Shown here: positions 40,351-56,222 of the stretch, piece by piece | How positions within the stretch are numbered: position 1 is the stretch's first letter | How the letters are laid out: every line of letters begins with the position of its first letter | Origin: Charina bottae | Taxonomy: Eukaryota > Chordata > Lepidosauria > Squamata > Charinaidae | Length of the DNA stretch: 64,000 nucleotides | Reading direction: 5' to 3' | Assembly: GCA_023362775.1 (NCBI GenBank) | Contig: JALMGJ010000012.1 | Location: forward strand, 20,597,501-20,661,500 | Notes under the pieces: generated by a model | What the model saw: only the letters and a program-made list of their open reading frames with translations | The model's database searches: none | What the model was told of the DNA's origin: nothing | Position numbers and translations under genes: made by a program

Positions 40351-41758
40351 CAGTAGAGAGTAAAACCACGGTTTCTTTACTCCACACAGTTGAGGAAGAA
40401 AAAAAAAGTTTTTCTTGTGAACTGAGGCTTTTGGAGACAGTAAGAAGAGCAAAATCTGAACAAAAAAGGAAAGAATCTACCTCTTGTTTGTTCTACAGAA
40501 TGCATCAAGGAGATGCTGCTGGTATGGTACAGGCATTTTTCTTTAAACAGCCCAAATTACAGGAAGATACACAATAAAAAGCTCTTAAAATAGTGCTTTT
40601 GGGAGGACTGCAAGGGCTTGCCAAATGAGAGAAGGCATTCACCTAAAGAAAGGAGATTTATCTAGTTGTACTTGCAACTAAAGGAACGTTTTACATATAA
40701 TCTGGAGTATTTACATTCATAAGAACAGCATGAGAAGGACATTAATCTGTTCTTACATTTGAGAAATGTAGAATTAAAGTACAAAGATAATACAGAAGGT
40801 ACTGTAGAATTAAAGTACAGAGATAATACAGAATAGCAAGAGAGCCAGCGCTTTGCTGTGTGTGCAAGACAGGGAAAGGAATTTTTATTCAGTTTTCAAA
40901 AAGCTGGATGTGGATATTCTCAGGTTTACAATATAATATACTCCAGTATCTTAACTTGGAAACTTTATGTTGCCTTAGCCAATAATCAAAAGGTAAATGA
41001 ACTAGGGATTTAGTATATATTTTTTTTAAAATCTGGTAATTAAAAACAAATCTAATCTTCTTCCTAGAACAGTTAACATAAAATAAGATAATAACACTAA
41101 ATACAGAAGGCCAGGTTTGGAAAATACATCAGTATTAAAGATGGCTTGATTGAATTACTATCTACTGCAAGAAGAGCCTACACAAAATGACTTCCTGTGG
41201 GTGGCATATTTTATCATTATTTTTAAAATGAGAACCAGGAAGAACACATGGCTAGAGAAGGGCCCAGACCATAAGCCTTGGGCAGAGAGTCCACACCAGT
41301 AATACTTGAATAGTCCAGGGGAGAACTATACATATACAGTAGTTACTTCCTGGTTTTGAGAAAGAAGTCTTCAACAACAGAATCAGGTCTTATTCCAATT
41401 TCTACCCCTACTTATGGAAGACTTCCCTAGCATCTCTAGGCAGGGCTGGAGAAGACCTTTGATTGAAAGCTGGGCCAACCACTGTCAGAATAGACAGTCT
41501 TGGTTCAGAGCTGCAATCTCTACTGTTGCTACTTTTTATGTTACCCCAATACTCAAATGAATTTATTGGGACTCGCAACTAAATCACAGGACGGGGTAAA
41601 GTATAATAACCCGTATAATACACATAGGAGCCAAGGATGGCATAAGAATCTAGCCATGTTTTGCAATTATCTCCAGAACCCTTACTGTATGTGTCTCCAT
41701 ACAGAGAAATGGGTCCCTGAATTCTGAAGATGTGAGTTTTTCTGTAGAAGATTCCAAT

Positions 41759-42138
41759 TACAGGTGGTCCTCGTTTAATGACCACTTGTTCAGCAACTGT
41801 TCGAACTTATGACAGCGCTGAACAAGGGATAGTTACAACTGGATCTTATACTTACAGCCATTGCAGTGTCCTGTGGTCATGTGATCGCGATTTGCGACCT
41901 TCCCTGCTGGCTTCCCACAAGCAAGGTCAATAGGGAAGCTGGCAGGAAGTTGAAAGTGGTGGTCACGTGAGGTCCTTGCTTAACAACCAGCATGGTCCTT
42001 GCTTAACAGCAGCAACCAGGACTGCTGAAACTGTCATCAGTAAGCGGCGTGGTCACATGGTTTTTGTACTTATGACCATGTCACTTAATGACAGAGTTTC
42101 TGATCCCAATTAGTATAGTTAAATGAGGACTACCCGCA
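41759..42138. mobile_element. Nonautonomous DNA transposon, same family as 8593
   Basis: The left end is TTACAGGTGGTCCTCG and the right end TAAATGAGGACTACCCGCAT, with GTCCTTGCTTAACA and GGTCATGTGATCGCG internally. Confidence 0.6.
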
Positions 42139-42631
42139 TGGAACTTTTTCTCAGGGGAGGACAGACCAGCTCCTCTTCCCTGCTCTTAAGTGGCAGTGAA
42201 GACAATACTATCCGTTCCACTTTTTGGTTTTATTGTGCTGTATGTCCCAGCTTCTGTTCTTTATCTTTCCATTATTTTTAGCTTTACTTTGATGTTTTAA
42301 AACTCAATTTAACGGGCAAGGGGACAATACGTCAAATAAAGTAACACCAGGCTCCAGCTTTAATTCTAGAAAGGACGCATCTCTCTATAACTGATGTGGA
42401 TATTCAGGTTCCCGGAGGAAACTTTCATATGCCTTCAGAAACAGGTGTGCTTGCCAAGGGACACATGCACATCTTTTTGAAGCAGGATATCCTGGTCTTA
42501 TAAGAGCAGACTGATGTTTTCAACTTGGGAAAACTTATGGATTCTGGATGAGACGTTCTCAATAGCATATTGTAATGGTTACTGATGCTGGATTGAGAGT
42601 GTGCTTGAAAAGTGATTTTTTTTTTTAACAC

Positions 42632-42861
42632 ACAAATAATAGCATAAATATTGTTACTCAGTTAAGGTCTTTACTCAACAGTAGTCTCACTAAGTTCAGG
42701 TCAAATAGCTTTCCGTTACTTGCTTAGCTAAGTGTTTCTCAACCTTGACAACTTTAAGATGTGTGGACTTCAGCTCCCAGAATCCCCCAGCCAGCATGCT
42801 GCTGGGGAATTCTGGGAGTTGAAGTCCACACATCTTAAAGTAGCCAGGTTGAGAAACACTG
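42632..42861 (+). repeat. Intragenic duplicate, copy 1
   Basis: ACACAAATAATAGCATAAAT through the MITE matches 63110-63347 in direct orientation with roughly a dozen differences. Flanks on both sides are unrelated. Confidence 0.85.
42730..42861. mobile_element. hAT-type palindromic MITE within a larger duplicate
   Basis: It has AGTGTTTCTCAACC and GGTTGAGAAACACTG ends with GATGTGTGGACTTCAGCTCC inside. It lies in the segment duplicated at 63.1 kb. Confidence 0.82.
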
Positions 42862-43646
42862 CCTTAAACCACTGAGCTACATTAAACCAACCTGTTTCTC
42901 TGTTCTTTTTTAAAAAAACCTTAAAATGTATAGATGGCTAGCTGTGATGAAACTGTGGTTTATCTCCAAGAGGCAGACAAACTGAGAGGGGGAGAATCCA
43001 GACCACTGAAAATAGCAAGAGTGGTTCTGTTCTTTCTTCTGAAAAGAAAGCAAAATGGCAGCATCTTTGCCTCTAAGTGTAATCTTGCAGGGGGGAAAAA
43101 ACCCTCTCACAGAGAGAGGGATGAAAGCTAAAATTGCAAATGAAGTCAACCAAATAATAATCTGAGTTTGTAAAGGCTAATAAAACACAGGGAAAACGTA
43201 AGCAGACATTTAAAAGCAATCTGCTGTCTATATTATGAAATTAGCCAAATTCCCACATGGCAAGTAGCATTATTGCTTCCAATTAAATCCTGTTTACTGG
43301 TTTTGGTTGAGTAGTAACCATCATAAATGCAGGACCTGCAAAGCCATGACCATCACTTATGGCTACTATGCCATGTTGTACATCACAAAGAAAACTCAGA
43401 GGAACATATCTGTTCACAGTGAAGCTTTTTAGTGTTGCAATCAAACCAATGACTATTGCCATAATCATACAAACAGCCACACACACACACCTCTCTCTCT
43501 CTCCCCCCCTCCCCAACCTGGGTACCTTTCAGATAGGTATGTTCAGCAATTCTTTGAAGTGCACCCAGGTAAGGAAAGGTTGCCCAACCACATTTGCAGC
43601 AAGCACAAAGGTTGCCTATGTTCAAAGGTGCAATGTGGATACTTAC

Positions 43647-43724
43647 AGGAAGGGGGCCCAAGTCGTTTGGGTTTAAAGCCGCTTTTGACCGCAAGTGTAC
43701 CGGAAATTTCAGTCGGGGATCTTC
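43647..43724 (-). CDS. NEDD4L: NEDD4L exon 7: end of WW3 and inter-WW linker
   Basis: This 78-nt, phase-0 exon encodes 26 residues ([26 protein letters not shown]). EDPR carries the conserved closing proline of WW3, and DLGPLP starts WW4. Acceptor TTACTTCAG, donor GTAAGT. Confidence 0.96.
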
Positions 43725-45835
<2,111 letters not shown>

Positions 45836-46683
45836 CTAAAGAAAAGAGAAATTTTAAGAATTACAGCTATCACTTTGGAGTGTAGTATGAATGACAATCA
45901 GTACCATGACCTACTCAGATCCAAAACCAAAACAATGGAAGATGTCTCCACCATTAGTGCCTGGAAAAGAACTGTTTTGCCCTGTCTAATTACATTGTCA
46001 CAAGCGTGCACAAAATATTATTTCTTTTAAGCTAGGTAGGTTTTAGTCCCAGTAATTAGACCACTCCTCCCAGTCCAAGAAGTGGGCTTGTCACAGGACT
46101 GAACACGAAGTCTCCATACAGCCAGTGACAAAAGTTGCACTCTTCTGCCTGTACTTCTGATGTATCTGTCTCTAGGAGCAGTGAAGCTGCTGGCTCTGCA
46201 GAACAGACCCTGGGAAGCCCATGGTCATGGGCTGGTGTTGATGCTCCAGCCAGAAGCACCTGCTCACTCCATTCCTATCAGACCTGATCCCAGGTCATCA
46301 CCTTGTGCTGGGCTTGCAGATGCTGCCACCCCACCCCATGTACGGAGACCTCCTCCATCTGAGGACCCTGGAAGGGTGATGGAGCAAGACTATGACAGCC
46401 TGGGCATATGGGCATGGAGGTGTGATCTCTTTTCAGCCTACAGCCTAAGCAAGGAGACAATGGGAGCAGGCAAATGGGTAAGAGCAGGACCTGGCCTTGC
46501 CCCAGCACTGGTCCTTATGGGGCCTCGAGTGCAGGGGCCCCATGGCCTTCCCTGCCTGAGCATGGAGGTCTTCTCAGTGTAAGAGAAGATCTAGTATGTG
46601 GTGCCTGGAGAGATTTCAAGCTCTGCCAACAATCATTATTTTGCTTCACATATGAGGAGGCACTATTACTCTGGGCTCTGTCT

Positions 46684-47396
46684 GACGTAGTCCTTGCTTA
46701 GCAACCATTAGTTCAGCGACCATTCTAAGTTACGACGGTGCTGAACTAATGGTAGTTACGACGAGTCCTCAAAGTTACGGCCGTTGCAGCACCCCTGCGG
46801 TCATGTGATCAAAATTCAGGCACTTGGCAGCCGACCTGCATTTACGACAGCCGCGTGCACTTCAACCCCCCCCCCCCCATCTGCCCTTTTGGCTGCCCTG
46901 CACTCCACCGCCTTTGCCGGCCCTGCCACCCTGCGCTCTGCCAACCCTGCCGCCCCCAGCTGACCTTCACCGTCTTCGTCCTCCCACGGCTAATGGGGCA
47001 TGCCCAGCTGAGGCAGCTGCTGGCCCTTCGCAAGGCCTCCTGTACACCACGCAGGCCTCCCCAACGCTGCGTGGGAGGAAGAAGTTGTCGAAGATCAGCT
47101 GGGGGCGGTGGGGGGCAGCAGGGGTATGTGGCAGCAGTAGAGGGCAGGGCAGCCAAAGGGGTAGAGATGGGGGGGAGACAGGTGGGGGGGGAGTTGAAGC
47201 AGAGGCCAGCATGGCAGGGCAGGAGAAGCGTGAAGTCCTGGCCTAGCGATGGCGTGGTCCTCGGCTAACAACCACAACCGGGACTACCGAAACTGCCATC
47301 GTTAAGCAGTGTGGTCACATGATGTTTCGCCTAACAACTGCTTTGCTTAGCATTGGAAATTCTGGTCCCAATTAGGGCCTTTAAGTGAGGATAACC
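46684..47396. mobile_element. Nonautonomous DNA transposon with GC-rich core, same family as 8593
   Basis: ACGTAGTCCTTGCTTAGCAA starts it and TTTAAGTGAGGATAACCTGA ends it. The middle (46866-47250) is a C-rich run followed by G-rich sequence unlike the other copies, perhaps captured host DNA or GC-rich minisatellite. Overlapping long frames on both strands are not credible genes. Confidence 0.6.
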
Positions 47397-48010
47397 TGAA
47401 TCTTCTTTTGAGGTTGATGACCAGTCTTGCATACAATATTCTGAGTCTAGTTGCACCATATATTTATAAAAGCATTTCAATTTTTATCCCTTTACCAATG
47501 ATTCTCATCACATTCTTAAAAATATAACTGGGTTCAAGTCCTGCCAAGTTTTCCACTAGAAGTGAAGATCCCTTTTCCTTGTTGGTCACCACCAGCTCAA
47601 ATGCCATCACATGAAATTTGGATTCCCCTCACCTTCTGTATGCATCTCTTCACATATGCTTATATTGAACTGTATTTGCCACTTTAATACAATTTTTCCA
47701 GTTTCAAGAGTCCCATTTTGTTGCATACGAGATAACAAAGAAATCATAAGATCATCTGCTCTACCAAAGGGGTGGGATAAATGACTTTTCTAAAACAAAG
47801 AAATCTCTCTCTCTCTCTCTCTCACCCAGCCATTTTTTTCCTCCTAGGTTAGGCATGTAGTACCCAACCTCCACCAGGAGGATTCTGTAACTATGCAAAA
47901 TGCAAGTCATGGAAGTGGGTGGGAAGCTCAGAGAAGGGAACCAAACAATCCAATGATTCCTGAGATGGATGGATTTATCAACCAACCAACCAACTAATCA
48001 ACTTGCATGC

Positions 48011-48553
48011 TGTTCTGCCAAGTATCCAAGCAGTGATCAGGTGCTCAGGCAATTGGTTCTTTTAGATCCAGAGACAATAAGCACACCAGTGGATAAAGAG
48101 ATTTTAAGCTTTATTATAAACTTAAACAAATTTATAGCATAAAGAAAGGAAAATCATTACATACAGTACCAAGCAAGTTGAAACCCTCTCCCCCATAGGC
48201 TGTCAGGAGCCCCTTAATAAGGACAGGATGGCTCAATTTTCACAGCACCCAGCGCTCAGGTCTGTGCAGAAGCTCCCAAACTCAAAAGGCAATCCTAAGG
48301 TTTTTATCAAAGTCTGGCCCTAAAGCCTCGTGACCCTGTTTCCATGGTTGCAGGATCTGACCTTGACGGGATAGTTCCCAGGGTCTGGAGCACCTGTTTA
48401 ATCCAAGAGCCTGGGAAGCTATACAGATAAGCTAGTGCTAGAGTTCCCCGTTGGGGGAGATGGGCGGTGATATAAATTTAAATAATAAATAAATAAATAG
48501 TGCTTAACAAAAACAATCTTGGCATTTTCTCTTATCTCCCCCCATTCCAAACA
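48011..48553 (-). mobile_element. Possible solo LTR
   Basis: On the minus strand the sequence runs TGTTTGGAATGGGGGGAGAT to CTTGGCAGAACA, with TG/CA ends, and carries AATAAAGCTT followed by a U5-like CTTATTGTCTCTGGATC. No flanking duplication is evident and no internal retroviral genes are in the window. The boundaries are guesses. Confidence 0.4.
48440..48497 (+). mobile_element. 58-bp L2 tail insertion with TSD
   Basis: Only the terminal L2 block (GAGTTCCCCGTTGGGGGAGA, GGGCGGTGATATAAATT) and (AATA)n are present, flanked by a 7-bp duplication TAGTGCT (48433-48439, 48498-48504). It is an extreme 5' truncation inside the LTR-like sequence. Confidence 0.75.
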
Positions 48554-49258
48554 GAAATAAAAACAAGCCAGCTAAACATTAGTATAACTCAAAATAAACT
48601 CTAAGCTTCTTCGTGTGAGGGAGAAAATCAAAATATGTCACTTAAAGTCCTTGAAATAACAATGGCCTTCCGCGTTGGCACTACACATGCCACCTCAATC
48701 ATGAAGTGACTCTAGGCATTTTACAGCATAAGATTTAACTTCAAAAGGAAAAAAGGACCAAAGTAAATACATGGCATTCCTTGGGGAAGGGTAGTTAAAC
48801 AAACATTCCACATCAACCGCCATGAGGGGCCTCATTGCTACACCCTACCAAGGGGATGTGAGAAGAGCCAGGTTTTTACAGCTTCATGAAAGCACAACAG
48901 GACTGGGGCCATGCCAACCCCTGGGGGAACACTATTCCACAGGGATTGCAACATAAAGGTACCAGAAATCAAGCCCTACCTTATCAAGCAAATGGAAATA
49001 AAGCAAGTGTATTGAAAGTATAAAACGTCAAATATGAAACATGAGATTCAAAACCGAAATATACACATAAAGCACTGAAATGTGAAGAACATTTCTAATA
49101 CAATGAGCTTACAAGATGTGAAGGAACACTCGAAGGAGCACATTACCTACTGGAAGATGAACGCACTAAGGGTGAAGGGAGATAATCAGCTGTAAAAGCC
49201 ATCCAATCTTAAATTGTTAAATGGGAAAAACTGGTCAGAATAAGCAAGTGTAATATTA

Positions 49259-51191
<1,933 letters not shown>

Positions 51192-51795
51192 TTAATTTGT
51201 GGCAGTTGGTCATTCTTACAATCAGTATTTGCAACAGAACAATTGAGAGGTATGTGTTGGCAGATCCCTTCCTTAAAAGGGTCACTTTCAGGAAAATAAA
51301 GTTTCAGTTCCATTCCCAAAAGCAAGGTTAGTAAATCCACAAGTAAAGAGCAAGGCACTGGAATTCACAGAAGCTACAAATGCTATCCAGTTTGACAGGG
51401 GTGATCGCCATTTGATCTTTGCTGAAGATGAGATCTGTTCATTAAAGGTAGACAATCAAAAGAGCAGAAGAATATAAAAAGCCTGAACATAATCAATGCA
51501 CAACCACTAGGAGGACTGAGAACAAAGACGGTTAGAAAAACGTTTATACCTTAAAGGATGAAAAATTTACTTCGTTTCCTTCACTAAAATGGTACCAATC
51601 AGACAGAAATGGTCCCTAGTGGTTTACTATAAATGACAAAGATGTTAGTTCATAACTAAACCGACAGGCTCATTAGATTGCTTCATATATGAAATTTCCA
51701 ATAACTTCAACATTTTCTTTAAAACTTCCTGCTAATAGCTGCATCCCCTTTGAGCTGCACTTTGATGTCATTAAATGTGGCTTCCATTAGGAAGA

Positions 51796-52132
51796 TATGG
51801 AGGCGTGGTGGCTCAGCGGGTAAGACGCCAGGCTTGTCGATCGGAAGATCGCAAGTTCGGAGGTTCGAATTCCTAGCCCTGCGCACGGAGTGAGCTCCCG
51901 CACTAGCCCCAGCTCCTGCCAACCTAGCAATTTGAAAGCATGCAAATGCAAGTAGATGAATAGGTACCACTTCGGTGGGATGGTTACAGCGTTCTGCGTG
52001 CGTCATGCAGCCACATGACCGTGGAAGCGTCTTCGGACAACGCTGGCTCTTCGGCTAACAAACGGAGATGAGCACTGGCCCCTAGAGTCGGACACGACTG
52101 CACAAATGTGCGGGGGGAACCTTTACCTTTTA
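51796..52132 (+). mobile_element. Sauria-type tRNA SINE with TSD
   Basis: It runs from TATGGAGGCGTGGTGGCTCA (A-box region) through GGAGGTTCGAATTCC (B box) to GGGGGAACCTTTACCTTTTA. The 12-bp duplication CCATTAGGAAGA flanks it at 51784-51795 and 52133-52144. Confidence 0.92.
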
Positions 52133-53427
52133 CCATTAGGAAGAACTGTCCTGTAATGATCAATGCTGGAATCTGGGATTCTCATCATGCAACATTTTGC
52201 CCCTTAGTTTGTACACTGAACCCAGAAATAACTGGAATATTGAGAACCTGGGCATTCTTAATACTGACAAATAAGATATCTAGTGCAACCTCCATGAGAT
52301 TCTGCCTGGACAAGAACAATCAACCATGTAAACATGCATCACTGCATGCAGCTCTGTATTTTTATGCACTCAGAGATGGGAACATATTTCATGAGCACAT
52401 ATGCACGTGTGCATGATACATTTTTTTTAGAAGTTAATGAAACAGACAGGAGCCAGGGAAAGCTTTTGATTGAAGCTGAACAATCTTTGTAGTTTTGTAG
52501 TTTTTGCTGCAACAAGCTAGAACATGGTTACTTATGTAGATTATAAAAGGTTATAAAAAGATACTATCCTTTCTTCCTTCTCTGATTTTAAATGTTTGCA
52601 GTTTTGACATGCTGATTTTCTATTGCTCTCTGATTCAAAGAGTAACTGCTATAAATTAATAGCAGGGCAAGCAGATTATTAAAGTTTGTGATCTTTCTAT
52701 GGAAGGAAAGACATCTTGAAATAATGTCTCCAGACATGAAACAAACAAAAATTACCATTTTTACATGGTGATGCTCTGACACATATTTGCTGGAATGAAA
52801 AGAAACATTTTTTTAAAACTCCTTTTTAAAAAGTATCTAAGGAGATATATTTCCTGGTTCCTAACAACATGGAATTCTTTTAAAATGAGAATAAGGATCA
52901 TTGCATAGGCCTGAGATGAAAAAGCCAAGAAAATGGGTTACTCAGTGACATCAGGTACAATAATAGAACAATGCCAGAGTGTGTAAAATCAATTTTAAAG
53001 CCAAACAAACTTTATTCTCAGGTGACACTTCATTTTTATGCATAGGCTTTTGTTCTAAAAATGGCTCCCTTGACTTGAAAAAAACCCCTAATATTCACTT
53101 TTTGCAGATGGCAAAGGAATCCTGGGATGTTCTGAGGCCACAGGATGCTCTAGATCTCTTCCTTGTGTCTCAAAGCAGGATGCCCTGTGCTGGAAACTTC
53201 CCTGGTGCATCATGACCATTGCTACCTAGCTGATGATAATGGTAATGGATTAGGAATAGGGAGTGCTGGAGATACAAATTTGTTCACCATCACCGAGCAA
53301 TTAGAGGAAAACTCATGTGAGTGCATTCTGCTTGCATAGGATGAATTATCACAACATTACTGTTCTTCTAGATTATGAAAACATTTAAAAAAAAGCCCAA
53401 CAGTGGAACTTGATATTACAACTTTGT

Positions 53428-53540
53428 CCGTCCTTCCTTCCTTCCTTCCTTCCTTCCTTCCTTCCTTCCTTCCTTCCTTCCTTCCTTCCTTCCATCCATC
53501 CATCCATCCATCCATCCATCCATCCATCCATCCATCCATC
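53428..53540 (+). repeat. (CTTC)n(CATC)n compound microsatellite
   Basis: About 15 CTTC copies switch cleanly to about 12 CATC copies. Confidence 0.95.
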
Positions 53541-54374
53541 AGTTTTGTCATGAGGCAAGAAATGTACCCAAAATAGCCTGAACTGACTTTTAAATGAAAA
53601 AGGTGCCAAGATGAAATAGTGGTTCTTCCTGATTGTTTTCTATTTCTCCCTCAACTTGAGCTATAATTTTTACCCCAGATTCTAACACCAGCATAAATTT
53701 GGCAAATTTAGAACCTTTTTGTGCAGGTAAGCCCTCCCTCATCAAATGATCCTCTCTGATGGGTGCTAGCTGTGGAACCCACTGTAAATTGATCCACAGT
53801 TGATTCATCCAACTGTATCAGATAACAATGCACAGCAGCTGCAAAGTCAAAAATATTCTATGCAGGAAAAGTGTCTAGATTTAGCTGACATTTCAAAATC
53901 TATAGTTTTAAATGTTGATAAGGCCTCAATAAACAGATTAGTAGAGAAGAGAAACAATGCCTCTTGGAATAAAATAATTATTTGCTATTCAAATAAGAGA
54001 CTTTTCATAGAGTGTTTTTCCCCCAACCCATGGGATACAAAGAGTAAAAACAGTAAAGCTACATTTCTCTTGATTCCTCCTATTATCATTACTCCTCCTT
54101 TATCCTCCATTTTATAAGCAATCATAGATAATGAGAAAACTGCCTCCCTTTCTTCTTGGCATCTATATTCCTGAAGAACAACCACTGCTAACAACTGGAA
54201 TTAATTTTGATTACTTGTGTTGGCTGTTTGTGTCTTACCTGTGGACATCTTTTGGATTTTTCCAATCATTTGATTTATAGGTTTGGAATCTGGGAAATAG
54301 GCTGTGCAAAGCATTTGCAGTAGGTGGTTTGCAACACCTGCAAACACCAATGAACCATCTCTCTCCAAAGCAGT

Positions 54375-54375
54375 C

Positions 54376-54439
<64 letters not shown>

Positions 54440-54441
54440 GG
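54375..54441 (+). repeat. (GT)n(GA)n compound microsatellite
   Basis: About 11 GT units followed by about 18 GA units. Confidence 0.95.
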
Positions 54442-55570
54442 GAGGCCCGTATGGTTACTTTGAAAGAAGTTCATGTTTGCCTTCACACGTGTCTGCATGC
54501 CAAGCCATTTCGCTTTGCTGCTGGTCCCCCAGAAGTGCTGAGGGATGTGCTTGCATGTACAGGTAAATTCAGACAACCCACAACAGGCAATTGTGCCTGT
54601 GGCAAGGAACATGGCTGGTTTAACAATTCAAAGAGAGGTGCTTGGTTTGCGCTAATACACGTTGCAAACCACCTCTTTTAAATGCTTTGCACAACTTCAC
54701 TGGTAAAGGCCAAGTAGATTTCTTCCAAATTTGTTTTAGGAATTTTCTATGCCTTTCTGTTGTCTACAAATTGACATTCCCATTTATGTTGTAATTATCC
54801 ATTCCTACATTGCAATATTCTCTGCGTGATTCAAATGAGAAAAGCTCACACAGGTGCATCCCCACTACACAGAAGTCAGAGATAGGATAATTACTTGCTC
54901 ATTAATGTAATCTACAGATTGTGGGGAGTAAGTTCTACTCCACCTCTATTTTTTCTGCATGTATGCACACAGACGACTCCTTGCCTTTCAGCTACTTCTC
55001 CTACAGTATAAGAAGGAATTGGGAAGCAACATTTTAATCAACTTTCAAGATGCCAGTTGGGGGCAGGGAAGAGAACATCAGTAATACCATGGGAAATATC
55101 AAATTAGATGCTGAGGATGTTTCCATAGTAAGAGTGTTGGCTGAAGTAGCTGAACAATTACAGGAGATACTCAAGTTGGGTGAATGGTGGGAAGAAGCTA
55201 TTTATTTCACTACTGAGGTATGGAAGTGTGGTATCCGCAGAGTTGCACACATAGATAAACTTCCAAAAATGAACTGTGCACACTCACAATCTAAAAGCGG
55301 AGGCATCTCCAGCAAACCACAACGAGGCCAAACTGACAAGAGGTGTGAGGTGATGTCATCATGCAAATGCTGTACCTGCCCACTTGCCCTCCAACGTCTG
55401 ATGCAAGTATTTTCATTATGACATCACATATGTTTTGTCACTTGCCCCACCTACCCCTGACACTCATACCTGAAAGACTGATATTCTGACAACAAAGGAA
55501 AAAGAAAAGGAGAGAGATCAGAATGACAGAGGAGGAGGATATATATTTGGCTGGATAAAAGTATTATTAC

Positions 55571-55630
55571 CGTTGACTCTTGACCCCCAGTGACAGTGGA
55601 AGAACGAACTCTCCTAGATGGGCCACTTGG
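55571..55630 (-). CDS. NEDD4L: NEDD4L exon 3: alternative linker exon with second SGK1-type site
   Basis: This 60-nt, phase-0 exon encodes 20 residues (PSGPSRRVRSSTVTGGQEST) between a TTTAACAG acceptor and a GTAATA donor. RVRSST is an Arg-x-Arg-x-x-Thr site equivalent to the mammalian SGK1 threonine site in the STVTGG segment. From memory, the mammalian counterpart is absent from some isoforms, so this is probably a cassette exon. The weaker donor (GTAATA) fits optional inclusion. Confidence 0.93.
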
Positions 55631-56147
55631 CTGTTAAATAATAATAATTGTTATAGTTAAGGGATAATCATGTCATATATCATTCACTATCTTCAGGAAA
55701 GAGAAGAAGAAAAAGCTCTCCTTTTACATTTGGGTAAAGCACTGCATTAACTTTACAAGGAAGGAAAGAACCTATGTGACAGTATAATGAAGTGAAAGTA
55801 TTACTAATTTTACAGTACTATATCTTTCACAACTTACTAATTTGAAATAATGGCATCTTGATAATCATTTCTCTCTTCATTTTACACCAGAGATAACAGC
55901 AGCATGTAAGGTCAATTCCAGAAATAGATGTTATATATATGCTTTTAGCCACATCATTCATGTCCATTACACACTAGGACCTGCCAGATTTGTTGAGACT
56001 GCAAATTACAGAATTGCCTGCCACCATGCTGGGTGGGTATGCTGAGAGCCACAGACCCAATATAGATGGTAGGCACCAGAAAGAAGAAGGCAATGTGTTA
56101 AAGATCATTATTTTTTCCCCTGGAGAGGATACAAAGATATTACGTAC

Positions 56148-56222
56148 AAGAGAAGTGTGAACAATTAAATGAAGCAGGTTTGATTTGGCCACAGCAAATG
56201 CATAGGTTTCAGTAGAGTCAAG
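56148..56222 (-). other. Candidate unannotated cassette exon in the regulatory linker
   Basis: Between exons 2 and 3, on the sense strand of the gene, lies a 75-nt block preceded by a strong CTTCTTCTTTTTCAG acceptor and followed by a GTACGT donor. It is an exact multiple of three and open in phase 0, the phase of both neighbours. It would insert 25 residues (LDSTETYAFAV, then AKSNLLHLIVHTSL). I know no NEDD4L exon with this sequence and the peptide is hydrophobic, unlike the linker. It may be a chance splice-site pair. Confidence 0.25.

Noticed and set aside
39770..40577. Overlapping open frames of 95-197 codons on both strands
   Set aside because: They lie over a GC-rich hAT element with stop-poor composition; frames overlap on both strands and have no known motif.
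46160..47277. Several 75-140-codon frames on both strands
   Set aside because: Most fall in the GC-rich core of a DNA transposon; the one at 46160-46582 has no recognisable domain and no splice link to NEDD4L.
51796..51880. Genuine tRNA gene
   Set aside because: A- and B-box-like motifs are present, but the sequence continues into a SINE body with flanking TSDs and lacks a full cloverleaf.
55050..55421. 123-codon plus-strand frame with a helical-looking start
   Set aside because: No known domain, antisense to NEDD4L and close to a genuine exon; most likely chance.
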